Shown here: positions 1 to 8,186 of the stretch, in pieces
How positions within the stretch are numbered: position 1 is the first letter of the stretch
Layout of the letters: each line of letters begins with the position of its first letter
NCBI GenBank assembly: GCA_017308515.1
Contig: JAFKEN010000012.1
Location: 62,001 to 126,000 of the forward strand
Source: Actinomycetales bacterium
GTDB taxonomy: Bacteria > Actinomycetota > Actinomycetes > Actinomycetales > Microbacteriaceae
Reading direction: 5' to 3'
DNA length: 64,000 bases
The notes under the pieces: model-generated
Databases searched by the model: none
The model's input: the letters and a program-made list of their open reading frames with translations, nothing else
Told to the model about the DNA's origin: nothing
Program-made: the position numbers and the translations under genes

Positions 1-555
1 CTGCGCCCAGTCGGTGCCGTTGACATCCCAGTAGAACTCCTGGATGCCGGTGTCGGCGAAGGTGCCCACCACATCGCGCTGGGTGTAGCTGATGACGTAG
101 GTGGTGGGCCCGTGCACGTAGCTGTCGTCGCCGAGCCCGACCGAGAAGAAGTCGCCGTAGTACTCCGTGAAGTACGGCACCGGGTCGCCGTTCTCGTCGA
201 CGACCGACTCGACGCTCGTGAACAGGCGCACGTCGCCGTAGTACTCGGGGATGTCGCGGTAGAGCCCCTTGTTCTGGTCGAACTCGGGGTAGAGGGCCGT
301 GAAGGTCTCGACGACGCTCAGCGTCGCGTGGCCGCTCGCGTCGCGGCCGAGGCGGTAGTCGGCGTGGAAGTCGGCGATCGCGAAGTCGTTCACGTCGGCG
401 CGCAGCCCCGCACCGGCGGGCAGCTCGGCCCGGCCCGACCGCTCATCGGGTCCCGGGGATGCCGCGGCCGGCCCCGCGACGAGCGCCAGCCCGGCGGCCA
501 CGAGCGCCGCCGTCGCGAGGAGGCGGCCCGCTCCCGGGCGCATCGGTCGCCGCAT
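1..555 (-). CDS. DUF2207-type membrane protein, N-terminal part (runs off the left edge)
   Basis: Only the first 185 codons are present. ATG 555 gives a basic N-terminus (MRRPMRPG), a hydrophobic stretch at about residues 12-28 and an AAA-type signal-peptidase site near residue 32, then an extracytoplasmic beta-rich domain. RDIPEY at about 100-105 and the later FYWDVNGTDW match the secreted N-terminal half of DUF2207 proteins, which normally continue into membrane helices and a Gly-rich tail; the role of that family is not established. ATG 555 is preferred over ATG 543 because a TAGGCT hexamer lies exactly 6 bases upstream of it. The C-terminus cannot be assessed. Confidence 0.75.
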   Translation of the reverse strand, partial: MRRPMRPGAGRLLATAALVAAGLALVAGPAAASPGPDERSGRAELPAGAGLRADVNDFAIADFHADYRLGRDASGHATLSVVETFTALYPEFDQNKGLYRDIPEYYGDVRLFTSVESVVDENGDPVPYFTEYYGDFFSVGLGDDSYVHGPTTYVISYTQRDVVGTFADTGIQEFYWDVNGTDWAQ

Positions 556-561
556 GCGCCG

Positions 562-567
562 AGCCTA
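562..567 (-). promoter_or_regulatory. -10 hexamer, leaderless start of the DUF2207 gene
   Basis: TAGGCT on the minus strand, 6 bases before ATG 555. Confidence 0.6.
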
Positions 568-583
568 GCGGCGCGGCGGGCGC

Positions 584-628
584 GCGCTCAGTACCCGGTG
601 CGCTCCGTTCCCCGGTGCGCTCAGTACC
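584..628. repeat. 12-base direct repeat at the end of the Eis-like gene
   Basis: gcgctcagtacc at 584-595 and 617-628, the second containing the gene's stop codon. A local duplication of the 3' end. Confidence 0.6.
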
Positions 629-1982
629 AGACCGTGAGGCTCGGAGCCACCGCCGAGCGCAGGAGGCGATCGGCGGCCGCGAGCGCCCGGCCGGAGCCGG
701 CGTCGGGGCCGAGTTCGGTGATCCGGCCCGCCTGCGCCAGCTCGAACGGGGTGACCCCGCCGAGCGAGAGCGCCGAGAGCGCCGCCACGTCGAGCTCGAG
801 GCCCGGCGCGGCGTCGGCCTCGGGGTCGTCGACCGCGGCGGCGACCTTCGCGGCGCCGTCGGCGTCGGCGTCGACCCGCAGCATCCAGTCGCCCTCCGCG
901 TAGCCGAGACCGTCGTGCACCCGCAGCCGCAGCGCGCCCGCCTCGAGGTAGCCGCGCGCCGCGAGCGCCGCCGGCACGTCGAGGATGCGCACCCACTGGT
1001 GGTCGCCCACCGTCACCCGCGCGGCGCGCTCGTCGCCCAGCAGCCACCGCAGCGGCAGGTCGGTCGGCTGCAGGTGCGCGTGCACGACCGCGACGAGCGG
1101 CATCTGCACGAGATAGCCCCACACCGCCGCGAGACCCGCGGCGTCGGAAGCGACGATGAAGTCGACGTGCAGCTCGTGCTCCTCGAAGTCGTTGCCGGTC
1201 GAGGTGACGTGGTAGGTCGCGACCGCCGTCGCGGTGCCGTGCTCGTCGCGGGCGACGACGGCGCGCCGCACCCCTTTCTCGTCGGGCGCGATGCCGCTGC
1301 CGATCGCGAACAGCTGGCCCCAGCGCTCGGGCCACACGGGGATCCACCCCGGCCGGTTCGGACGCACCCGCTCGTAGACGCGCTCGGCCTCGTCGCGCGC
1401 CGCCTCGAGCGTCGCCGGCTCCAGCCGACGTGGGGTCGGATGCCCGACCCACCGCACCCGCGCGGTGTCGATGCGCCAGCTGGTGGCGTCGGCCGCCGGC
1501 GCGAAGCCGTAGCGGCCGTAGAGGGTCGCCTCGCTGACGGTGAGCATCGCGTAGGGGTGGCCGCGCTCGGCCGCGACCCGCAGCTCCTGCTCGAGCATCG
1601 CGCGGGCGATGCCCTGCCGGGCGTGCGTGGGCAGCACCGTCACCGTGCTGATCGCCCAGGAGCGCGCGACGCGCCCCTCGCCGGCCGCCGTCGCCGGAAG
1701 GGTCAGCTCGGTCGACCAGGAGCCGACCGTCGCGATCGGCCACGGATGCGCGATGCGGTCGTCGTAGACGGCGACCAGGCGGCGCCGCTGCAGCGCGTCG
1801 CGGAAGGTGCGGTACTGCTCCTCGGTGCGGTCGGGCTCGTGGAACCCGCGGTTCACGGCGTGCGGGTAGGCCGCCTGGCCCTCGACGTCGTCGGGGTCGA
1901 CGACCGTCATGCGCAGCCCGCGCTCGGCAAGGCGGGCGACGTACTGCTCGTCGATCGGGTGACGGCGGAAGTCCTCGGTCAT
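621..1982 (-). CDS. GNAT N-acetyltransferase, Eis-like
   Basis: 453 residues, the length class of Eis-type acetyltransferases (about 400-450). The N-terminal GNAT core carries the acetyl-CoA loop with RQGIARAML, then SEATLYGRYGF, the segment typical of Eis. The rest is long enough for the second GNAT-like domain and the SCP2-like domain of that family. The protein ends in an aromatic residue (TVWY); in characterised Eis enzymes the C-terminal carboxylate takes part in catalysis (family knowledge). Substrate is unknown: aminoglycoside, peptide or other amine. ATG 1982 lies 6 bases after TAGCCT and also has GGAGGG directly before it. Transcribed alone, divergent from the small gene at 2082. Confidence 0.85.
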   Translation of the reverse strand: MTEDFRRHPIDEQYVARLAERGLRMTVVDPDDVEGQAAYPHAVNRGFHEPDRTEEQYRTFRDALQRRRLVAVYDDRIAHPWPIATVGSWSTELTLPATAAGEGRVARSWAISTVTVLPTHARQGIARAMLEQELRVAAERGHPYAMLTVSEATLYGRYGFAPAADATSWRIDTARVRWVGHPTPRRLEPATLEAARDEAERVYERVRPNRPGWIPVWPERWGQLFAIGSGIAPDEKGVRRAVVARDEHGTATAVATYHVTSTGNDFEEHELHVDFIVASDAAGLAAVWGYLVQMPLVAVVHAHLQPTDLPLRWLLGDERAARVTVGDHQWVRILDVPAALAARGYLEAGALRLRVHDGLGYAEGDWMLRVDADADGAAKVAAAVDDPEADAAPGLELDVAALSALSLGGVTPFELAQAGRITELGPDAGSGRALAAADRLLRSAVAPSLTVWY

Positions 1983-1988
1983 CCCTCC

Positions 1989-1994
1989 AGGCTA
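1989..1994 (-). promoter_or_regulatory. -10 hexamer of the Eis-like gene
   Basis: TAGCCT, spacer GGAGGG, ATG 1982 on the minus strand. The spacer doubles as a Shine-Dalgarno-like sequence. Confidence 0.6.
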
Positions 1995-2068
1995 GGCCCG
2001 GCCGGTGCTGCGCGCGCGGGCCACCGCGACGCGGGCGGGCCTCACGCCGCCCTCTCGGGGGTGGGGCG

Positions 2069-2074
2069 TATCGT
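2069..2074 (+). promoter_or_regulatory. -10 hexamer of the small gene at 2082
   Basis: TATCGT with a 7-base spacer before GTG 2082. Confidence 0.5.
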
Positions 2075-2081
2075 CGAACGG

Positions 2082-2411
2082 GTGAGCGACGAGCACCGAC
2101 CCGGCGGCGTCCTGCGCCGCGCGAGCCTCGAGGTGCTGCGCGCCGAGGCGGGCGACGAGCTCGGCACGGTCGTCTGGGAACGGCTGCACGGCGGCGAGGA
2201 CCCGTGGGCCTTCATGGAGCAGCTGCCGACCGTCGACGAGTTCGTCGTGCTGAGCCTGCGCGCCGACATGATCGCCGCCGACGGCGGCCGCCGCGCGACG
2301 CGCGAGCGCGACTACCGCATGCTGCGGCAGATCGCGCTGGCCTACCCGGAGCTGTCGACCACGGTGTGGGAGATGATCGGCCGGCTCGACCGGCTGCGCT
2401 GGAGCGCGTAG
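2082..2411 (+). CDS. Small conserved-looking protein of unknown function
   Basis: 109 residues starting (M)SDEHRPGG from GTG 2082. No signal peptide or membrane helix; acidic and mostly helical in appearance, with segments ERLHGGEDPWAFMEQLP and TVWEMIGRLDRLRW near the end. I do not recognise a family. It sits divergently from the Eis-like gene with its own -10, and a gap of about 220 bases follows it. GTG 2061, in frame and seven codons upstream, is an alternative start but has no promoter spacing support. Confidence 0.6.
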   Translation: MSDEHRPGGVLRRASLEVLRAEAGDELGTVVWERLHGGEDPWAFMEQLPTVDEFVVLSLRADMIAADGGRRATRERDYRMLRQIALAYPELSTTVWEMIGRLDRLRWSA

Positions 2412-2630
2412 GCCGCGAGGTCGCCGAGACCGAAGCCCCGCCCGTGCCGACGCGCGGGAACGAAGGCTTGGCGGCGGCGGTGTCCCACCGCGACGCGAGC
2501 TACCCCCGTAACCCGCTGCGAGTCTGCGAGAGACCGCCGCCGCCACTAGTCCCCCGACTAGTGCACGTCGACGCTAACCTCCGGCGCGACACGCCGTCTG
2601 CCCCCACTCTGAGTGACAGCTGAGAATGGT
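2412..2630. other. Intergenic gap of 219 bases between convergent genes
   Basis: No convincing reading frame. It holds a 7-bp inverted repeat CACTAGT/ACTAGTG (2544-2563) and a TAACCT hexamer at 2574-2579, both less GC-rich than the surroundings. No U-rich terminator is seen. It could contain a small RNA or a decayed gene; nothing more can be supported. Confidence 0.4.
2544..2563. repeat. Inverted repeat, 7-bp arms
   Basis: CACTAGT, 6-base loop CCCCCG, ACTAGTG. Perfect arms in the gap between convergent transcripts: a possible operator or weak terminator stem. Confidence 0.5.
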
Positions 2631-4835
2631 TCAGGCGACCGCCTCGGCGCGCAGCGCGTCGCGCAGCAGGGCGACGAGGGCTGCGGCCTGCACCGAACCC
2701 GCCTCCGGGTCGTCGCCGGCGCCGCCGTCGAGCGCGCGCGCGGCCAGGCCGGCCTTCGCGTCGATGAGCTCCGAGATGCGGCCGTCGAGCGTGCCGGCGG
2801 CGATGATCCGCCACGCCGTCACGGGCATGTCCTGCCCGATGCGGTGCACGCGGTCGATCGCCTGGGTCTGCTCGGCGTTGGTCCAGCTGAGTTCGGCGAG
2901 CACCACGTTCGAGGCGACCTGCAGATTCACGCCGACCCCGGCGGCGGTGAGCGAGGCCACCACGACCTGCACCTCGGGATCGTTCGTGAAGGCGTCGATC
3001 GCCTTCTGGCGCACGGCGGAGGTCTGGTCGCCGCGGATCGACACCACGCCCAGGCCGGCCTTGCGGAAGTGCGCCTCCGCGGCATCCATCACGTCGATGT
3101 GCTTCGCGAAGAACACCACCTTGCCCACGTTGCGGGCCAGGTTCACGGTGTAGTCGGCGGCCGGCACGGCCTTCGCGGTGCCGATGCGGCGCACCATCGT
3201 GAAGACGTTCTCGCCGCCGCCGTCGGCCTGACGCGACTCCTCGAGCTCGGCGTGCGCGACCATCGTGATGAGGTCGTCGCGATCGGCGTCGGGGCGCTGC
3301 GCGGCGATGCGGCGGAAGCGCTCCACGAGGCGCGCGACGAGGGCCTCCTCCGCGGCGCGGATCGAGCGGCCCTCCTCGCCGTCGAGCTCGACCGGGATGT
3401 CGGCGATGCGCCGCGCGGGGATGTCGGCCGCCACGTCGCTCTTCTTGCGACGCACGATCCCCATGTCGATCACGGCGGAGCGGGCCGCGGCGAAGAAGCC
3501 GGGATCGCCCGGGGTCAGCCCGGTGTCCTCCAGGCGCTTCATGAGCTCGGGCATCGGCTTCTTCTCGTCGATCCAGCCGAGGTAGGTCCAGATCATCCGG
3601 AAGTCCTCGATCTGGTTGATCAGCGGGGTTCCGGTGAGCGCGACGAACAGCGCGTTCGGGCGCTGGGCGCGGATGCTGCGGCTGATCGCGAGCACGTTCT
3701 TGCTGCGCTGCGACTCGCGGTTCTTGATGAAGTGCGCCTCGTCGACGACCATGCCGCGGAATCCACGACGGCTCAGCCAGGCCACGTGCCGGTCGAGCAC
3801 CTCGTAGTTGACGATGACGACGTCGGCGAAGGCGTCGATGTCGTCGCCGTCACCGTGCACGACCGTGGCGGCGCGCCGCGGGGTCCACTTCTGCACCTCG
3901 CGCGCCCAGTTGACCTTGACGACGTTGGGCACGACGACCAGGAGCGGGTAGGCGTCGGCGACGTCGGCCGCGAGCAGCGCCTGCGCCGTCTTGCCCAGGC
4001 CCGGCTCGTCGGCGAGCAGGTAGGTGCGGTGACCCTCGCGCGCGCTCTCGACGAAGCGCGACTGGTGGATCATCAGGTCGGTGCCGCCGGGCGTCACGAG
4101 GGTGCGCGGCGCGGGCAGGTTCATCGTCGCGGCGCCGCCGCCGGCGCCGACCTCGAAGGAGCGGAACAGCGGCTCGATGAGCTCCCAGTTCGCGAGCCGA
4201 CCCGCGGTCTGCGGCTTCGCCTGCGCCGCGCTGAAGTCGGGCGCGAGGAAGGGGTTGGCCATCTGGAACTGCCGCACCGACTGCGGCACGACCTGCTTCT
4301 CGACCTCGGGCTTGGGCGCCTCGGTGACGATGACGAGATCCTCGGGGGCGAGCTCGGCGCCGGCCTCCATGAGCATCGCCCGCCGCACCTCGAGCGCCTC
4401 GCCGGTCAGCGGCGCGGTGTCGGTGACGAGGGAGATGAGGCTCGTGTCGCGCGACGCGGTCTTCGCCATGATCGTGGCGATGCCGTCGAGGCGGGTCAGC
4501 TCCTTCGTGCGCTCGGCGTCGGTGATCGACGTGTCGGCCTTGATGCGAGCGCGCTCCTCGCGCACGAGCACCGCGACGACGCGGAACCGCACGCGGTTGG
4601 AGGGATTCACCCGGCCGCGCTCGGCCGCGTTCTCGATGGTGCGCACCGTGCGGGCGAGGATCGGGATGATGCCCGTCTCGTCCTGGTGCTGACGGCGCTT
4701 CGGCGCGCTCGCGCGCGTGCCGGCGCCGCGGCGCGACGACGCGCCGTTCTTGGTGCCGGACGACGCCTTCTGGCTGGAGGACGCCTTCTGGCCGCCGGAT
4801 CGCTGACCGGACGGGTTCTGGCCGGATGTGGCCAT
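2631..4835 (-). CDS. SNF2/DEAD-like helicase-family ATPase
   Basis: 734 residues from ATG 4835, chosen because AGGAG lies 7 bases upstream; the frame stays open to 5006 but that part is the 5' leader. Residues 1-45 are a Ser/Gln/Lys/Gly-rich basic tail. SF2 motifs in order: Walker A DEPGLGKT (about 275), DEAH box VVDEAH (about 365), motif III LTGTP, a C-terminal lobe with TAAGVGVNLQ, and motif VI QAIDRVHRIGQ (about 660). The RVHRIGQ form and the single-chain layout are typical of SNF2 proteins such as bacterial HepA/RapA and SMARCAL1-like translocases. It should be an ATP-driven double-stranded DNA translocase acting on DNA-protein complexes. No nuclease domain is visible. Likely monocistronic. 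Confidence 0.85.
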   Translation of the reverse strand: MATSGQNPSGQRSGGQKASSSQKASSGTKNGASSRRGAGTRASAPKRRQHQDETGIIPILARTVRTIENAAERGRVNPSNRVRFRVVAVLVREERARIKADTSITDAERTKELTRLDGIATIMAKTASRDTSLISLVTDTAPLTGEALEVRRAMLMEAGAELAPEDLVIVTEAPKPEVEKQVVPQSVRQFQMANPFLAPDFSAAQAKPQTAGRLANWELIEPLFRSFEVGAGGGAATMNLPAPRTLVTPGGTDLMIHQSRFVESAREGHRTYLLADEPGLGKTAQALLAADVADAYPLLVVVPNVVKVNWAREVQKWTPRRAATVVHGDGDDIDAFADVVIVNYEVLDRHVAWLSRRGFRGMVVDEAHFIKNRESQRSKNVLAISRSIRAQRPNALFVALTGTPLINQIEDFRMIWTYLGWIDEKKPMPELMKRLEDTGLTPGDPGFFAAARSAVIDMGIVRRKKSDVAADIPARRIADIPVELDGEEGRSIRAAEEALVARLVERFRRIAAQRPDADRDDLITMVAHAELEESRQADGGGENVFTMVRRIGTAKAVPAADYTVNLARNVGKVVFFAKHIDVMDAAEAHFRKAGLGVVSIRGDQTSAVRQKAIDAFTNDPEVQVVVASLTAAGVGVNLQVASNVVLAELSWTNAEQTQAIDRVHRIGQDMPVTAWRIIAAGTLDGRISELIDAKAGLAARALDGGAGDDPEAGSVQAAALVALLRDALRAEAVA

Positions 4836-4996
4836 GCTGCTCCTGAACGCGCGGCGCGGGCCGCGGTCTTCACGGGCCCGATCGGGGAATCGACCGGGGC
4901 GGGTCACTGGGTGCCGGCCGATGACGCTGGGAGACCGAGCTGCCCGCCGCAAGGAACCCCGATCCCGGCTTGGCCGGTGGGTGAGCGGGCGGGAAA

Positions 4997-5002
4997 AGTC
5001 TA
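4997..5002 (-). promoter_or_regulatory. -10 hexamer of the helicase gene
   Basis: TAGACT on the minus strand, about 160 bases upstream of ATG 4835. No clear -35 element. Confidence 0.45.
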
Positions 5003-5023
5003 GCACCCGAGGGCGCGAGCCTA

Positions 5024-5029
5024 TACGCT
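5024..5029 (+). promoter_or_regulatory. -10 hexamer of the gene at 5106
   Basis: TACGCT within TATACGCT. The leader to GTG 5106 is about 70 bases and contains a good ribosome site. Confidence 0.45.
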
Positions 5030-5105
5030 CCGCTCGACATCGTGACGATCACTCGGCCGGGCGAACCGGTCGGCGCCGCGACGCGAGAAGGCACGGGAGG
5101 CGGTC

Positions 5106-5771
5106 GTGGGCTTCTTCCGCACCCTGTTCGGCGGCATCGGCCGCGCCCTCGGCAGCGTCGACGAGGAGCTTCTCGCGACCGGACTCGCGGGCCGGGGCGA
5201 GCTCGTCTCCTTCGAGCCGACCTCCACCACCGTGACGATCGGCAACGGCTTCGAGGAGCGGGTGTGCCAGATCGGGCTGCGGGTGCTGCTCGACCACCGC
5301 GAGCCCTACGAGGTCTCGGTGCGCCAGCGGGTGCCCGAGATCTTCATCCCCCGCCTCACCCAGCAGGGCGTCGTCGCGGTGCGGGTCGACCCCGCCGATC
5401 CGACCCGGGTCGCGCTCGATCTGAACGCGCCGATCCCGGAGGTGACGCTCACCCGCCGCACCGGGCCGGGCAGCGCCGCGTGGATCCTCGAGCACGGCAC
5501 CCCGCTCGAGGTCGTGCTCGTGCAGGCGGAGCCGATGGGCGTCAAAGACGCCGACGAACACGAGGTGTTCCGGCTCAAGCTCACGGTGCTCGGCCCCGGC
5601 GACCCCATCCAGGTCGAGGTCGGCAACGCGGTGCCTGCGGCGGCCCTGCCGCTGCTCTACCCCGGCGCTCGACTGCACGCGCGGCGCGGCGACGCGCCCG
5701 AGCAGATCGTCGTCGACTTCGCCCGCGGGCTCGCCGGGCCGGCGGGAGCGCCGGGCTCGGCGAGCGCGTGA
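5106..5771 (+). CDS. Soluble protein of unknown function
   Basis: 221 residues from GTG 5106, with GGGAGG 5-10 bases upstream. Starts MGFFRTLFGGIGRALG, a possibly amphipathic helix, then a beta-rich body (VSFEPTSTTVTIGNGFEERV; QQGVVAVRVDPADPTRVAL). The pattern RVDPxDPxRVALDLN resembles short beta-strand cores of actinobacterial hypothetical proteins, but I do not recognise a named family. No membrane helix or signal peptide is convincing. It is followed after 33 bases by the membrane protein at 5805 and could be functionally linked to it. Confidence 0.65.
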   Translation: MGFFRTLFGGIGRALGSVDEELLATGLAGRGELVSFEPTSTTVTIGNGFEERVCQIGLRVLLDHREPYEVSVRQRVPEIFIPRLTQQGVVAVRVDPADPTRVALDLNAPIPEVTLTRRTGPGSAAWILEHGTPLEVVLVQAEPMGVKDADEHEVFRLKLTVLGPGDPIQVEVGNAVPAAALPLLYPGARLHARRGDAPEQIVVDFARGLAGPAGAPGSASA

Positions 5772-5804
5772 CGCGGCGCCGCACGGGCGTGATGGGATGA
5801 CAGC

Positions 5805-7136
5805 GTGATCCCGACCCTCCTGCGTGCTCTCGCGAGCCGCTGGCCGGTCGTGCTCGCTTGGTTCCTCGCGGCGTGGATCGCCCGCCTGCTCCTGCTGCGC
5901 TTCGCCGGCTACGTCGGCAACTACTCGGGTCTCGCCGGTCTGCTGCTGCTGCCGCTCGCGGTGATGGCGCGCATGGGCGGCTGGTTCGGCATGTTCCTCG
6001 CGGTGCGCGACGCGCTGCCGAACCTGCGCGACGCCCGCGCCGCGCGGGTGCTGCGCGAGGGGCCGAGCCGACGGCGCGAGCTCTCGGAGACGGTGCTCGC
6101 GGGCGTCGTGCCGTTCTTCCTCATCTACGCCGCTTGGGGCATGCTCAGCGAGGACGGCCTCGCCTACACCTCCGCCGCGGCCGACCAGTTCGGCAACGCC
6201 GGCGCGACCGACCGACCGCTCGAGGTGGGCCTCGGCTGGCTGCCGATCACGGTGCTGCTCGTCGCCCTCGCGCTGCGCTGGCTGCTCGGCCGCTTCGAGG
6301 AGCGCCTGCCGCGCGGCGTCGCCCCGCTCGGGGTCTACCTCGAGGCGGTCTGGGTGCTCATGACGATCTTCGTCATCCAGGATCTCGTCGAGCTCGCGCT
6401 CGGCTGGCTCGGAACCCGCCGCCTCATCGTGCCGATCATCGACGCGATCGACACCCTGCGCTCCGACACCTCGTGGTTCGCTGCGGTCTCCGACGCGATC
6501 GGGTGGATCGCGAACGCCCTCGGCGATGTCGTCGCCCAGCCGCTGGCCTGGTTTGCGCTCGCGGCGGTCGTGTTCGCCACGCTGCTGCCGCCGGGGCCGC
6601 CGCGGGATCCCACCGCATCGCGGACGGCGCGGTGGAGCGCGGGCGCCGTCGCCCTGTGGAACCGCCAGCCGCGCTGGCTGCGCCGGTTCGGGGAGTGGGC
6701 CAGCGGCGATCTGCGCGACCGCTGGGTGCCGTTCGGGCGCGCGGCCGCGCTGCTGCGGCACACCGGCGCGGCGACGATCGCGACCTACCTGCTGCTGTTC
6801 GCGGTGACCGTCGCGGCGCACTCGTGGATCGAGTTCGCGCTCTTCCGGGTGCTCGGGCCGCACGATCTGGGCTTCTGGATCGCGGCGAGCGACCCGATCG
6901 CCCTGATCGCCGACGCGCTCATCGCGCCCGTGCAGCTCGTGCTCGTCGCGGCGGCACTCGACACCGCGATCGGGCGCACTCCGGGGGTCGCGGCGATCGG
7001 CGCATCCGCGGCGATGAGCCCGCCCGCGGCCGTCAACGAGCCCGCGGCCGTCAACGAGCCCGCGGGATCCAGCGCGCCCGCGGCGGTCAGCCGATCGGCA
7101 TCCGGATCGCCTGCGGCAGCAGATCCCGCGCGCTGA
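5805..7136 (+). CDS. Polytopic membrane protein of unknown function
   Basis: 443 residues from GTG 5805. About seven or eight hydrophobic helices: roughly residues 10-30, 40-65, 100-120, 147-165, 180-205, 245-265, 325-345 and 360-385. The C-terminal 60 residues are Ala/Pro/Ser-rich and partly built from an 18-base tandem repeat. No transporter or enzyme signature is recognised. The start follows a near-consensus hexamer (TGGGAT) by 6 bases. The 3' end overlaps the convergent gene at 7087 by 50 bases. Confidence 0.7.
   Translation: MIPTLLRALASRWPVVLAWFLAAWIARLLLLRFAGYVGNYSGLAGLLLLPLAVMARMGGWFGMFLAVRDALPNLRDARAARVLREGPSRRRELSETVLAGVVPFFLIYAAWGMLSEDGLAYTSAAADQFGNAGATDRPLEVGLGWLPITVLLVALALRWLLGRFEERLPRGVAPLGVYLEAVWVLMTIFVIQDLVELALGWLGTRRLIVPIIDAIDTLRSDTSWFAAVSDAIGWIANALGDVVAQPLAWFALAAVVFATLLPPGPPRDPTASRTARWSAGAVALWNRQPRWLRRFGEWASGDLRDRWVPFGRAAALLRHTGAATIATYLLLFAVTVAAHSWIEFALFRVLGPHDLGFWIAASDPIALIADALIAPVQLVLVAAALDTAIGRTPGVAAIGASAAMSPPAAVNEPAAVNEPAGSSAPAAVSRSASGSPAAADPAR
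7023..7076 (+). repeat. 18-base tandem repeat in the tail of the membrane protein
   Basis: Two perfect copies of an 18-mer starting cccgcggccgtcaacgag (7023-7040, 7041-7058) and a third diverged copy. It encodes PAAVNE twice. A coding microsatellite, likely variable in length. Confidence 0.8.
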
Positions 7137-7629
7137 TCTGGAAGCTCGCGGTCTCCGCCACCCCGGTGGGCAGCAGGAACAGCACCTCGAGGTCGTAGGC
7201 GCTCCCCCCGCCGCGCTCGCACGAGGTCGCGAGACCGTCGGGCACGCGGTAGTCGGCGTCGACGTAGCCGCTGCCGCTCCAGGTAGCGGGCCCGTCGGGC
7301 CCCTCGCCGACGAGGTCGATCTCGCAGTACGGCAGCCCGTCGGCGAGAGTCGCACCAGGGTCGACCCGGAAGTCGGCGACCAGCAGGTCGGCACCGGGCG
7401 GCACCGCCCGATCCTCGGCGGCGGGGGTGCCCGCGCGCGCGATCTGCAGGTCGGTCAGGTGCACCGAGAACTCGCCGAGCCGGGCGGTCTCGTCGCGGGG
7501 CACCTCGGTGACCGCGGTGGGGCGCGACCCGAGGTAGCCGAGAGCGTCGATCGACAGCGAGGCGGCCGCCGCCCCGGGGATCAGCACCGCGAGCGCGACC
7601 GCGGTCAGCACCGTGCGCCGGGTCACCAT
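7087..7629 (-). CDS. Secreted or membrane-anchored protein of unknown function (cassette gene 3)
   Basis: 180 residues from ATG 7629. Short basic N-terminus (MVTRR), one hydrophobic segment (about 6-24, ending AAAAS), then an extracytoplasmic domain of about 150 residues with GADLLVADFRVDPGA and a Cys pair (about residues 100 and 132) that could form a disulfide. It overlaps the upstream cassette gene by 7 bases (ATGGTGA), so it is translationally coupled. The strand pattern is like its two upstream neighbours. No family is recognised. The 3' end overlaps the convergent membrane protein gene. Confidence 0.65.
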   Translation of the reverse strand: MVTRRTVLTAVALAVLIPGAAAASLSIDALGYLGSRPTAVTEVPRDETARLGEFSVHLTDLQIARAGTPAAEDRAVPPGADLLVADFRVDPGATLADGLPYCEIDLVGEGPDGPATWSGSGYVDADYRVPDGLATSCERGGGSAYDLEVLFLLPTGVAETASFQISARDLLPQAIRMPIG

Positions 7630-8186
7630 GTCGTGCGCTCCAGGCTCGGCACGAGCACCTGCGCGTCGTGCGGCAGGGTCGTCAGGTCGATCTCGAGCTC
7701 GAGCACCGAATCGAGCCGCGGGTCGGAGGAGAGGGCCGCGCGCAGGGTCGCGTGATCCGCCCCCGGAAGCGCGGCGGCGTCGGCGGGCAGCTCGAACAGC
7801 AGAGCGCCCCGCCACGGCAGGCCGGGCTCGAGCAGGGTCGACTCGAGGGTGTCGGCCTCGCCGCTGTCGAGGCCGGCGAAGCTGAGCTCCCCGATGCGGA
7901 GGGTCGTGACGAGCAGCGCGTCCGAGGAGCGGGCGGCGGCGGTCGCGTCGAGCACGAGCCACTCGCCGGTCGTCGTGCCGCGCCAGCCGTCGAGCACGAC
8001 CACGTCGGCGAGCCGCGGGTCGGCGACGCGGACGGCGAGGTTGCGTCCGTCCCCCCGCTCGCCCTCGGTGAGCGCGACGGGGAAGGCCCCGTGCTGCTCC
8101 TGCGCATCGGAGGGCGCGGTCTCGACGAGGATCGCGGCGGCGAGCACCGCGACCCCCACGATCGCGACCGCGAGCGGCGCCCTCAC
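7623..8186 (-). CDS. Membrane-anchored protein of unknown function (cassette gene 2)
   Basis: 187 residues from GTG 8186, which forms a GTGA overlap with the stop of the upstream gene. N-terminal helix at about 4-20 (LAVAIVGVAVLAAAILV), then an exported domain with the strand TTGEWLVLDATAAARS, comparable to EPGRVWLVVDARLTVRD in gene 1 and GADLLVADFRVDPGA in gene 3. No catalytic motif is evident. The three genes look like diverged paralogues, but that is by eye and untested. Confidence 0.65.
   Translation of the reverse strand: MRAPLAVAIVGVAVLAAAILVETAPSDAQEQHGAFPVALTEGERGDGRNLAVRVADPRLADVVVLDGWRGTTTGEWLVLDATAAARSSDALLVTTLRIGELSFAGLDSGEADTLESTLLEPGLPWRGALLFELPADAAALPGADHATLRAALSSDPRLDSVLELEIDLTTLPHDAQVLVPSLERTTW

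Larger units (their letters stand above)
4836..5105. other. Divergent intergenic region of 270 bases with two promoters
   Basis: No supported gene. It holds the helicase promoter (TAGACT, minus strand) and the promoter of the gene at 5106 (TACGCT, plus strand). The helicase messenger would have about 155 bases of 5' leader, unusually long for this window, including a small CCGGC-CAA-GCCGG hairpin. Confidence 0.5.

Noticed and set aside
459-2081. An open plus-strand frame running into the small gene at 2082.
   Set aside because: It lies antisense to the Eis-like gene; only the part from 2082 has non-shadow composition and a promoter.
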